Source: Planctomycetota bacterium
Lineage (GTDB): Bacteria > Planctomycetota > UBA11346
Length of the DNA: 32,761 nucleotides
NCBI GenBank assembly: GCA_007693455.1
Contig: REDP01000196.1
Coordinates: 1-32,761 of the forward strand
Reading direction: 5' to 3'
A program made the translations under genes and the position numbers. Under the pieces are notes generated by a model. That model was not told where the DNA came from. It was given only the letters and a program-made list of their open reading frames with translations, and did no database searches. Shown in pieces: positions 20,764 through 28,698 of the stretch (positions within the stretch are counted from its first letter, which is position 1; each line of letters opens with the position of its first letter).

Positions 20764-20815
20764 GCACGCGCTCAGCGTGCGCACCCCCTTCATGCTTCGT
20801 ATGGAGATGAAGGGG
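20764..20815. other. Two stem-loops downstream of pflB (function unassigned)
   Basis: GCACGC-gctca-GCGTGC (20764-20780) and CCCCTTCAT-...-ATGAAGGGG (20785-20815); no clear T-tract. Confidence 0.45.
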
Positions 20816-20879
20816 CGGGCGGTCGCCTTGCGCCTATAGGGGCAACTCAAAGCTCGCCATGGGCCGGCTTTGCCTTGCC

Positions 20880-21023
20880 CAGGGCGGCGCAAAGCTTGCC
20901 CCCGCGGGATCGCCGATCTCCTGATCGGCCAGCAAAAGCGCCCTGAATAGGGCGCTTTCTGCATGAGAAGTACGCCCCGCGAAGCGGGCATTCCTGGCCC
21001 AAGGTGCGCTTTGAGTCGCCTTG
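20880..21023 (+). mobile_element. MITE-like family 1 copy D, between pflB and pflA
   Basis: CAGGGCGGCGCAAAGCTTGCCCCCGCGGGATCGCCGATCTCCTGATCGGCC...GCGCCCTGAATAGGGCGC...CCCCGCGAAGCGGG...AAGGTGCGCTTTGAGTCGCCTTG. A second left-end-like sequence (caactcaaagctcgcc) lies at about 20843-20858. No flanking duplication found. Confidence 0.75.
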
Positions 21024-21114
21024 CCCGCGCTCCTTTATGGTTTGTGGCAAGGAGCCTGCCAAAGGTTGGCTCAGGGCCCCTTGATTGTCGGGTTTTACAC
21101 CGTGCAATGGCGTC

Positions 21115-21876
21115 ATGAGCAGTGATCTTCGCATTCATTCCATGACCACCTTAGGCTGCGCCGATGGCCCTGGCCTGCGTCTCGTGGTATTTACTCAGGG
21201 CTGCCCCTTGGATTGCGGGTATTGCCATAATCCCGATACGCGCAGCGGTCGTGGTGGCACGGCCCTCTCACTGGCGGATTTCGCCCATCGTGTGCGGCGC
21301 ACGCAAGCGTATTTTGGCGCCCATGGTGGCGTCACCTTTTCGGGTGGGGAGCCCTTGGCGCAGGCTGCTGCCATTCTCCCCATGCTGCAGTGGTGTCGTG
21401 AGCAAGGGATACATACGGTGGTCGATACCGCAGGTTTTGTTCTCTCAGCGGCAGTGCGTGCGCTTGTGGACGCAGTGGATATGGTCATTTTGGATGTAAA
21501 GCATTCTCAGCCTGAGGGTTTCCGGCAGCTCACTGGCGGCGAACTCAGTCGTACCTTGGACTTTTTAGATTATTGCAGCGAGCAGGAAAAACCCTTGTGG
21601 ATACGCCAGGTTATTGTTCCCACGATTACCGATGATCCGGAGCAGGTGCAAGGTCTGGGAGATTTATTGTGCAGTGGGCGGCGGCGCTCCAGCATTGCGC
21701 GCGTAGAGCTCCTCCCCTACCACCGCATGGGGCTCCACAAATACCAAGAAATGGGGATGGAATATCCCCTGGAACATATTCCCGAAGCTGATCCGCAGGT
21801 GGTGGCGGAGTTGGCGCAATTATTGGTGGAGCGAGGCTTGCCGATGCGCACGGGTGCGCCTACGGCTAAGGTATAA
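21115..21876 (+). CDS. pflA: Pyruvate formate-lyase activating enzyme (radical SAM)
   Basis: MSSDLRIHSMTTLGCADGPGLRLVVFTQGCPLDCGYCHNPDTR (CxxxCxxC), VTFSGGEPL, DVKH; downstream of pflB. Confidence 0.93.
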   Translation: MSSDLRIHSMTTLGCADGPGLRLVVFTQGCPLDCGYCHNPDTRSGRGGTALSLADFAHRVRRTQAYFGAHGGVTFSGGEPLAQAAAILPMLQWCREQGIHTVVDTAGFVLSAAVRALVDAVDMVILDVKHSQPEGFRQLTGGELSRTLDFLDYCSEQEKPLWIRQVIVPTITDDPEQVQGLGDLLCSGRRRSSIARVELLPYHRMGLHKYQEMGMEYPLEHIPEADPQVVAELAQLLVERGLPMRTGAPTAKV

Positions 21877-21901
21877 GCACCCACCGTAAGGAGTTTCCTG
21901 C

Positions 21902-23128
21902 ATGCGTAACCGTTGGCTGATTGCTGCTGCTGCCGTAGCCATTCATCTATCTATTGGTTCGGTCTACGCGTATAGCGTGCTCAAAAATCCCCTTGAAGCC
22001 CAGCTTGGCTGGTCGGACTTAACCGTCACGGGAAGCTTCTCCCTGGCGATTGCCTTACTCGGTATTTCCGCGGCCACATTTGGGCCCTTTGTCGAACGGC
22101 GTGGGCCGCGTGTCGCCGCCTCGGTGGCGGGGGTCTGTTACGGCTGTGGTATGCTGCTGGCGGGTTTGGCTTGCCAACTGGAATCGATTGTCCTGTTTTA
22201 TATTGGTTATGGAGTGCTGGGCGGCATTGGGCTGGGGATTGGCTATATTGCCCCGGTAAGTACCCTAGTGCGCTATTTCCCCGATCGTCGCGGCCTGGCA
22301 ACGGGTTTGGCCATTATGGGCTTTGGTTTGGGCGCTTTATTGTATGGGCCGATTATGGCATGGCTGCTTCAGGGCCATGCGGCGATTATGTTCTATGTCC
22401 TTGGTGGGTGGTATATGCTGGTAATGGTGGGTGTGGCCCAGTATCTCAAGAAGCCCGCCGACCCAGCCGATGATCCCGCTCGTGCGACCACTGCTCGGGT
22501 GGCTGATCTCGAGCAGTTGGGAGTCGCCCAGGCCGTACGCACGCCTCGCTTTTATCTTCTGTGGCTGATGCTGTTTATCAATGTTGCTTGCGGGATTGCG
22601 ATTATCTCATCGGCATCGCCCCTGCTTGAGGATGGCTTTGGCATGGATAATGTCGCGGCGGCTGGAATTGTCGGCCTTATGGGCTTATTTAATGGCGTAG
22701 GCCGTCTCTTGTGGGCATCTGCGTCGGACTATCTGGGCCGCGCCAATACCTATCTCGCCTTTTTTATCATTCAGATTATTGCCTTCGCCGCCTTGCCGAG
22801 CATTGGCTCTTTGCTGATCTTTCAGGTGGTGCTGTTTACGATTATGACCTGCTATGGCGGTGGCTTTGCCACTGTGCCCGCTTTTATTGGCGATCTCTTT
22901 GGCACCAAGCAATTAGGTGCGATTCACGGTTGCATCCTTACCGCATGGTCGGCGGCGGGCATTAGCGGCCCGCTGCTGTACTCGTGGCTCTACTCCACCA
23001 CTGGCTCGGCGGAGCTGGTGTTGCGGATTTTTGCCGGTGCCTTTGTGGTGGCGGTGATTGCGACCATGCTCCTGCGCTACGATATGCAGCGCATTCGCCG
23101 CCGTCAGGCCCAAGAGGCACCTGCCTAG
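21902..23128 (+). CDS. MFS transporter, OxlT/YhjX-like (oxalate:formate antiporter-like family)
   Basis: MRNRWLIAAAAVAIHLSIGSVYAYSVLKNPLEAQLGWS...GGIGLGIGYIAPVSTLVRYFPDRRGLATGLAIMGFGLGAL...YGGGFATVPAFIGDLFGTKQLGAIHG. Confidence 0.85.
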   Translation: MRNRWLIAAAAVAIHLSIGSVYAYSVLKNPLEAQLGWSDLTVTGSFSLAIALLGISAATFGPFVERRGPRVAASVAGVCYGCGMLLAGLACQLESIVLFYIGYGVLGGIGLGIGYIAPVSTLVRYFPDRRGLATGLAIMGFGLGALLYGPIMAWLLQGHAAIMFYVLGGWYMLVMVGVAQYLKKPADPADDPARATTARVADLEQLGVAQAVRTPRFYLLWLMLFINVACGIAIISSASPLLEDGFGMDNVAAAGIVGLMGLFNGVGRLLWASASDYLGRANTYLAFFIIQIIAFAALPSIGSLLIFQVVLFTIMTCYGGGFATVPAFIGDLFGTKQLGAIHGCILTAWSAAGISGPLLYSWLYSTTGSAELVLRIFAGAFVVAVIATMLLRYDMQRIRRRQAQEAPA

Positions 23129-23147
23129 AGGCATCTGGCATCGTTCT

Positions 23148-23585
23148 TTAGCGGCCAATAATCCCAGGTAATGCGCTGGCACGGATCACTCCCGCATGTC
23201 GATCCACCTGTGCTCCATCTTGGTAGACCACCGTGGCAGGGATTCCCCGCACGCCATAGTTTTGCGCCAGTTCTGGGTGATCGTCCACATCAATTTCAAT
23301 CACTGGGACATCGGGATGGGCCTGGATAAAGCTGGCGAGCTCTTTCTTGTAGCTTTGGCAGGGCCCGCACCAGGTTGCCCCAAACACGAGTAAGGTGGGC
23401 CCCTGGCTGGCGATCTGTTCTTGCAGGGTTGGTGGCGTAGGCGCATCTGCTCCATTGCTAAAGCCGCTGCGTAAATAGGCGCTGGCAGCCATTATCAGCA
23501 GGGCAACGATGACTACGGTGAGCAGGATATTCACTATGCCGCCATGCTGATGGGGGCGTGAGTGTTGGTGCAAAGTGCTGATCAT
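23148..23585 (-). CDS. Membrane-anchored thioredoxin-fold protein
   Basis: MISTLHQHSRPHQHGGIVNILLTVVIVALLIMAASAYL (single TM) followed by FGATWCGPCQSYKKEL (WCGPC) and GVRGIPATVVYQDG. Confidence 0.88.
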   Translation of the reverse strand: MISTLHQHSRPHQHGGIVNILLTVVIVALLIMAASAYLRSGFSNGADAPTPPTLQEQIASQGPTLLVFGATWCGPCQSYKKELASFIQAHPDVPVIEIDVDDHPELAQNYGVRGIPATVVYQDGAQVDRHAGVIRASALPGIIGR

Positions 23586-23620
23586 AGGGGCTCCTTGTGA
23601 GTGTGCATACGTACCAGAAC

Positions 23621-24577
23621 CTAGACTGTTATAACCAGCCACAGTAAGAGGGTGATGGGACTCAGCAGTGTCGTGGCGACAATAATCGCTGCCATGAGGG
23701 TGCTGTCGCCGCCCAATTGCCGCGCCATGGGGACGGCGCTGACTGCGGTTGGTGACCCCAGGAGAATAACCAAGGCGAGGGTGGTGGCGCGATCAAGGTT
23801 ACACAGCCAAGCCACTACCAGGACACAGGCAGGTGCCAGGAGCAGCTTGGCAATGCTGACGCTGGCAAGGATGGCCCAGCTGCGGCGCAGGAGCGAGAGA
23901 TCCAAAGAAGCGCCAGCCAGGATCAAGGCCAAAGGAATGCTGGAGTCTCCCAAAAAGCGAATGGCAACCCCAGGCGGACTGCTACTCCAATGCGCTCCCA
24001 AGCCACTGATGCCAAGGCCAATGCCCAGCATCGAGGCAAGGATAATGGGATTACGTACGACTTCGCCTGCCACCTGACTCAGCGAGTCCCGGCGCAGTCC
24101 GCGTCCTGGCAATAAAAAGGCAATCACCGCCAGAGCGTTGGTTACCGGTACCATCACTGCCATCATTAAAAAATACCGCGCCTCCAGCCCCTCAAGCTGC
24201 AGGCTTGCCGCTAGCAGGATGATCACGGGCAAACCAACAAAGGCCCCATTCATGCGAAAGCAGCCGTTGATAACCGTCCCTCGTTGCGCTGGCTCCAGCC
24301 GCCGCGAGAGCACTGCGCTCATGACGATAATCATAGTGCAGGCAATAACGCCAACCAGTGATCCCAATAAAACGGTATGCACGGGAGGAAGGCTTTGCCC
24401 CAGGCGATCTACCAGCAGCGCGGGCAGGCACACCCAGTACAGCACGCGGGTCAACTCGTGAATGCCGCGATCGCTGAGCATGCCTTTCCAGGCCACAGCA
24501 CGACCCAGGGCAATAATGATAAAGACAGGGGCAATAGCCCCAAGGATCGGGGTCAAGGTTGCCCAGGTACTTGGCAT
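23621..24577 (-). CDS. AEC (auxin efflux carrier) family transporter
   Basis: MPSTWATLTPILGAIAPVFIIIALGRAVAWKGML...RVLYWVCLPALLVDRL...NGCFRMNGAFVGLPVI...LGSPTAVSAVPMARQLGGD. Start shortened from 24697, because the longer N-terminus (MRQKHTPRSGNS...) is read from repeat DNA. Confidence 0.85.
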   Translation of the reverse strand: MPSTWATLTPILGAIAPVFIIIALGRAVAWKGMLSDRGIHELTRVLYWVCLPALLVDRLGQSLPPVHTVLLGSLVGVIACTMIIVMSAVLSRRLEPAQRGTVINGCFRMNGAFVGLPVIILLAASLQLEGLEARYFLMMAVMVPVTNALAVIAFLLPGRGLRRDSLSQVAGEVVRNPIILASMLGIGLGISGLGAHWSSSPPGVAIRFLGDSSIPLALILAGASLDLSLLRRSWAILASVSIAKLLLAPACVLVVAWLCNLDRATTLALVILLGSPTAVSAVPMARQLGGDSTLMAAIIVATTLLSPITLLLWLVITV

Positions 24578-24622
24578 GGAGGCACTGTGAAAGCCCGTGC
24601 TTAAGGCGCAAGGTGCAAAGAC

Positions 24623-24783
24623 CCCAGGTTCCCAAGGCGGCTCAAAGCTCACCTTGGATAAGGAATTCCCGCTTCGCGGTGTATGCTTTTGGCGCAAAAG
24701 CGCCCTATTCAGGGCGTTTTCGCAGGCCGCTCGGGAGAGCGGCGCTCCCGGGGGCGAGCTTTGAGCCGGCCTGCCCAGGTTCC
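24623..24783 (-). mobile_element. MITE-like family 1 copy A (element 24633-24773, 141 bp) with flanking 10-bp direct repeats
   Basis: CCCAGGTTCC at 24623-24632 and at 24774-24783, exactly abutting CAAGGCGGCTCAAAGCTCACC...GGCGAGCTTTGAGCCGGCCTG (inverted termini). Opposite orientation to the other copies. Confidence 0.88.
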
Positions 24784-24877
24784 TGCGATAAGCCTGCCAG
24801 GATTAAAGTTGTGACAGACAACATATCCCTGCTTGAATAGGTATGGCATTCGGTGCGAGGTCGGCTAAACTGACATT

Positions 24878-27079
24878 ATGCCAATACATGAAGCTGCTGT
24901 AATGAGTCTTGTACGCGCCCAATGCGGCGATCCGTTTGCCATTTTAGGGATGCATCCAGATGGGGATGGTGGTCAGAGTATTCGCGTGTGGTGGCGCGGG
25001 GCGCGAGCTCTGCGCTGGCGCCGACGTGATGGCGATCGCTCTGAGATACCCCTGCGGCGGGTTCACGAAGACGGCCTTTATGAGGGACATCTGCCCGACT
25101 ATCCCGAGGCAGTGCCCTACGAGATCCTTGTCGATGCCGGCGATGGGGTGTATGTGCCCCATCGTGATCCCTATTCTTTTTGGCCCCAGTTGAGTGATTT
25201 CGATCTCGAGCGCATTCAAGCGGGGCAGCATCACCATTTAGAACAGGTGCTTGGTGCCCACCTCTGTCAGGTGGACGGTGCCTGGGGCGTGCGCTTTGCC
25301 GTATGGGCGCCAGATGCCCAACGAGTTAGCGTGATTGGTGACTGGAATGGCTTCGATGGCCGCTATCACCCCATGCGTAAGCGTCATCCAGTCGGCGTGT
25401 GGGAGCTGTTCATTCCCCAGGTTGCGCCGGGTATGCTGTATAAATATGATGTGCTTGGCTGTGATGGCATAGCCCGTGCCAAAGCCGATCCTTGTGCGCG
25501 TGTAGCAGAAATACCTCCAGCAACGGCCTCTATTGTGGCCGAGCCAGACGAGTATCAGTGGCACGATGACGCCTGGATGCAGGCGCGTCCCGATAGCGAG
25601 TGGTGGCGCCAGCCCATGGCCATTTACGAAGTCCATCCAGGATCCTGGCAGCGCGGCGACAATGATCAGCATCTGTCGTGGACCGAAATGGGGCAGCGCC
25701 TAGTAGAGCATTGCCGCAACTGTGGTTTTACCCATGTGGAGTTTTTACCGCTGAGCGCCCATCCCTACGAAGGCTCGTGGGGCTACCAGGTGAGCGGCTA
25801 TTTTGCCCCCAATTCGCGCCATGGTTCACCATTAGAGCTCAAAGCTATGGTGGACATGCTGCATCAGGCTGGCATTGGCGTGATTGTCGATTTTGTCCCC
25901 GCCCATTTTCCCAAGGACGCCTTTGCCTTGGCCCGTTTTGATGGCACCGCATGCTACGAGTATGCCGACCCCCGCGAAGGCGAACATAAAGAGTGGGGCA
26001 CCCTGATCTTTAATTATAAACGCCCCGAGGTGCGTAATTTCCTCTTGGCTTCGGCATTGTTTTGGTTGCGCGAATTCCATATCGATGGCCTCCGAGTGGA
26101 CGCGGTAAGTGCCATGCTGTACCGCAATTATGATCGCAGCGAAGGCGAGTGGCTGCGCAATGAGGAAGGCGGCAACGCCAATCTTGAGGCAGTGAGTTTC
26201 CTTCAGGAGTTAAATGCAACGGTGCACAATCTCTTTAAGGGGGTGGTGACCTGCGCCGAGGAAAGCACTGCCTGGCAGGGCACCACGGCTCCCACTGAAT
26301 GGCAGGGTCTGGGCTTTGATCTCAAATGGAATATGGGCTGGATGCATGACACCCTGCGCTATCTCTCGCAGGACCCCGTCATGCGTTCGGGATCGCATAA
26401 CCTCATCACCTTCCATCAGTGGTATGCCTATGACGAAAAGTGGATTCTGCCCTTAAGTCATGACGAAGTGGTGCACGGAAAGGGCTCGCTGCTCGACAAG
26501 ATGCGCGGTGATTATGGCCAGCGTTTGGCTTCCTTGCGCTTGCTGTATGGCTATCAAGTGGCGGTGCCCGGTCGAAAGTTACTCTTTCAGGGTGCGGAAA
26601 TCGGCCAAGGCCGCGAGTGGAGCTGGCAGCGCTCCATCGACTGGCATGAAGGAGAATTTCCCGAACGGCAAAACCTCTGTCGTTTTCTCAGTGCTGCCTT
26701 GGCCTTGTATGGCAAAGAGGCGGCCTTACATGGCAATGACGACCAGCGCGCAGGATTCCAATGGGTGGACGATCAAAACCCCCGCGAATCCATACTCGCT
26801 TTTTTACGGCGCGCGCCAGGTGCCCGCGATGTTCTTGTGGCGTGTAATTTTACCCCTGTGCCCCGTCACGCCTATCCCTTGGGCTTGCCGCAGGGGGGCG
26901 CCTGGGAAGTGCTATTGAACTCCGATGAACAACGCTTTGGTGGGAGCGGCAGTGGAGCCAGCGGCACCCTTGTCTCCAGCGAGAGCGAATCCCTGGATGG
27001 CTGGCCAGCGATGCTGCGCCTGCCGCTTGCGCCCTTGTCCATTTGCTTTTTGGCTCCTGCGCCAAGCACAGGGGAGTAA
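24878..27079 (+). CDS. glgB: 1,4-alpha-glucan branching enzyme
   Basis: CGDPFAILGMHPDG, VSVIGDWNGFDGRYHPM, YEVHPGSW, GLRVDAVSAMLY, AEESTAW, LSHDEVVHGKGSLLDKM. Confidence 0.96.
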   Translation: MPIHEAAVMSLVRAQCGDPFAILGMHPDGDGGQSIRVWWRGARALRWRRRDGDRSEIPLRRVHEDGLYEGHLPDYPEAVPYEILVDAGDGVYVPHRDPYSFWPQLSDFDLERIQAGQHHHLEQVLGAHLCQVDGAWGVRFAVWAPDAQRVSVIGDWNGFDGRYHPMRKRHPVGVWELFIPQVAPGMLYKYDVLGCDGIARAKADPCARVAEIPPATASIVAEPDEYQWHDDAWMQARPDSEWWRQPMAIYEVHPGSWQRGDNDQHLSWTEMGQRLVEHCRNCGFTHVEFLPLSAHPYEGSWGYQVSGYFAPNSRHGSPLELKAMVDMLHQAGIGVIVDFVPAHFPKDAFALARFDGTACYEYADPREGEHKEWGTLIFNYKRPEVRNFLLASALFWLREFHIDGLRVDAVSAMLYRNYDRSEGEWLRNEEGGNANLEAVSFLQELNATVHNLFKGVVTCAEESTAWQGTTAPTEWQGLGFDLKWNMGWMHDTLRYLSQDPVMRSGSHNLITFHQWYAYDEKWILPLSHDEVVHGKGSLLDKMRGDYGQRLASLRLLYGYQVAVPGRKLLFQGAEIGQGREWSWQRSIDWHEGEFPERQNLCRFLSAALALYGKEAALHGNDDQRAGFQWVDDQNPRESILAFLRRAPGARDVLVACNFTPVPRHAYPLGLPQGGAWEVLLNSDEQRFGGSGSGASGTLVSSESESLDGWPAMLRLPLAPLSICFLAPAPSTGE

Positions 27080-27243
27080 CCTTTTTTGCAAGGTGGCTCA
27101 AAGCTCGCCCCCGGGATCGCCGATTTCCTGATCGGCCTGCGAAAACGCCCTGAATAGGGCTTTTTTTTGCGCCAGAAGCATACACCGCGAAGCGGGAATT
27201 CCTTACCCAAGGTGAGCTTTTTGAGCCGCCCTGACCTTTTTTG
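27079..27243 (+). mobile_element. MITE-like family 1 copy B (element 27089-27233, 145 bp) with flanking 10-bp direct repeats
   Basis: ACCTTTTTTG at 27079-27088 and 27234-27243, abutting CAAGGTGGCTCAAAGCTCGCC...GGTGAGCTTTTTGAGCCGCCCTG. Confidence 0.9.
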
Positions 27244-27339
27244 TTGTCGTGCGAGTGACGTGTGCCCATGGATGTCTTGCAGGAGGTGCAGCGCGGCAGA
27301 GACTACTGGTAGGTATGTATGGAACACAGGGCTCGGATG

Positions 27340-28458
27340 CTACGGTAGACTGAGCTCGTCCAAATCCTTGGCCAGATCGAGAAAGATTACCCACTCCTGT
27401 GCACCTGCTTGTATGGGACTATAGCATTCTAGTTCCAAGTATTTTTGTGGTGATTCCTTGCGTTCGTTGAAATAGAAACTGCCGTCATGGCCGTGGTCTG
27501 GTGGGTTGGGATGGGGGTGGGTCCAGCGCAGGCGGAGGCTTCCGCGCAGGCCATCTACGGATGCAATCCACCCAGAGGCAGTGGTGACATCAAACTTGCG
27601 ATGCTCGGACACATGGCGACTACTCACCCAATGTCCCTGGTCTGCAGGGGCGTTTTCGATGGGAATGAGGCTATCGGCAAGATCGGCATCATCCACTTGT
27701 GGACTGGAAACCACCTCCGCCAGATCGTCATGTGCAGCCAAAGGGATAACGCAGTAGGCGGATCCTGGTACTTGCACTACCGGCCAGATGGCGCGTTCCT
27801 GGGTGCTGTCCATGCCCAGAGTTAAGGCTAGTGCGTCATCGTCAAACTGCAGGCGCATGGACACTTCTGTGTCAAGACGCTGGGAACGGGCACTGGCAAG
27901 CAGAAGCCAGTCATCGCCCTGTTCCACGCTGTATATGCCACCATCCAGGTCGCTGTCTGGGGGCCATCCGGTCCAGGGATAGGGCCATATTTTCATACCG
28001 CCGTAGTTACGCCAGATGGGATCGCCAGCATCATCAACACGTTCCAGGCCGTCTCCAGGATGGGGGAAAAAGGTGGGGTTAAGCCATAGACGATTGCCCC
28101 CAGCAATCGGCCCAAACGCCACCAGGCGACCAATCTCGGGTACCACAGTGGCGGCTAAACTGCCATTATGGAGGGTGAGCGCTGGCCAGCCCATATACTT
28201 GCCGGCTTGGATAGCGGCGCCGTCCTCCTGGAACTCACTCACCGTGGTGGGGTGATCCGAGGGGTTGATCAGCGCAAAATCGCTCTGGCCCCAGGGGCGA
28301 GGCAGCTCAGCAGCAGTACGCGCATCGACCAGACTTGTGGCCAGACCCTGTGTATGCGGAGCATGGAGAGCAGTGGTGGTAGAGTGCTCGGAGGCTGCGA
28401 GGACACTGAGGCAGCAGCCATATACCGAGAGCATCGTGAGCGAGAGTATGTAACGCAT
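27340..28458 (-). CDS. Secreted hypothetical protein, DUF4380-like
   Basis: MRYILSLTMLSVYGCCLSVLAASEHS signal peptide; GWPALTLHNGSLAATVVPEIGRLVAFGPIAGGNRLWLNPTFFP resembles the aldose-epimerase-like DUF4380 N-terminus. Start set at 28458. Confidence 0.55.
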   Translation of the reverse strand: MRYILSLTMLSVYGCCLSVLAASEHSTTTALHAPHTQGLATSLVDARTAAELPRPWGQSDFALINPSDHPTTVSEFQEDGAAIQAGKYMGWPALTLHNGSLAATVVPEIGRLVAFGPIAGGNRLWLNPTFFPHPGDGLERVDDAGDPIWRNYGGMKIWPYPWTGWPPDSDLDGGIYSVEQGDDWLLLASARSQRLDTEVSMRLQFDDDALALTLGMDSTQERAIWPVVQVPGSAYCVIPLAAHDDLAEVVSSPQVDDADLADSLIPIENAPADQGHWVSSRHVSEHRKFDVTTASGWIASVDGLRGSLRLRWTHPHPNPPDHGHDGSFYFNERKESPQKYLELECYSPIQAGAQEWVIFLDLAKDLDELSLP

Positions 28459-28698
28459 GGCAAGCATTCTCAGGCGATCCCCCACGGGGCAAATGCCTCC
28501 CGCAGAGGGCGGGCGCTGATGATCACACGCTGATAGGGCTGCGTCTTGGATAGGCATCGTTGTTGTAAAAGGTTGAATGTGAATGCATTACGGAAAATGC
28601 TCTGGTGTATAACGCAGGCCTATTGGGCGCCCAGCGATAAGCTGGTTGCCGTGGGGAAATTTTACGGCATCGTCTCTCCTGCGAATGGGAGATCGTCT

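Noticed and set aside
20728-21138. ORFs 20728..21138 - and 20847..21134 - in the pflB-pflA gap
   Set aside because: They are translated from the family-1 element and flanking hairpins and overlap the supported pflA start.
28560-28690. Promoter upstream of sucC and other sigma70-like boxes
   Set aside because: Candidate -10-like hexamers were seen, but no pair had convincing spacing; not reported as promoters.
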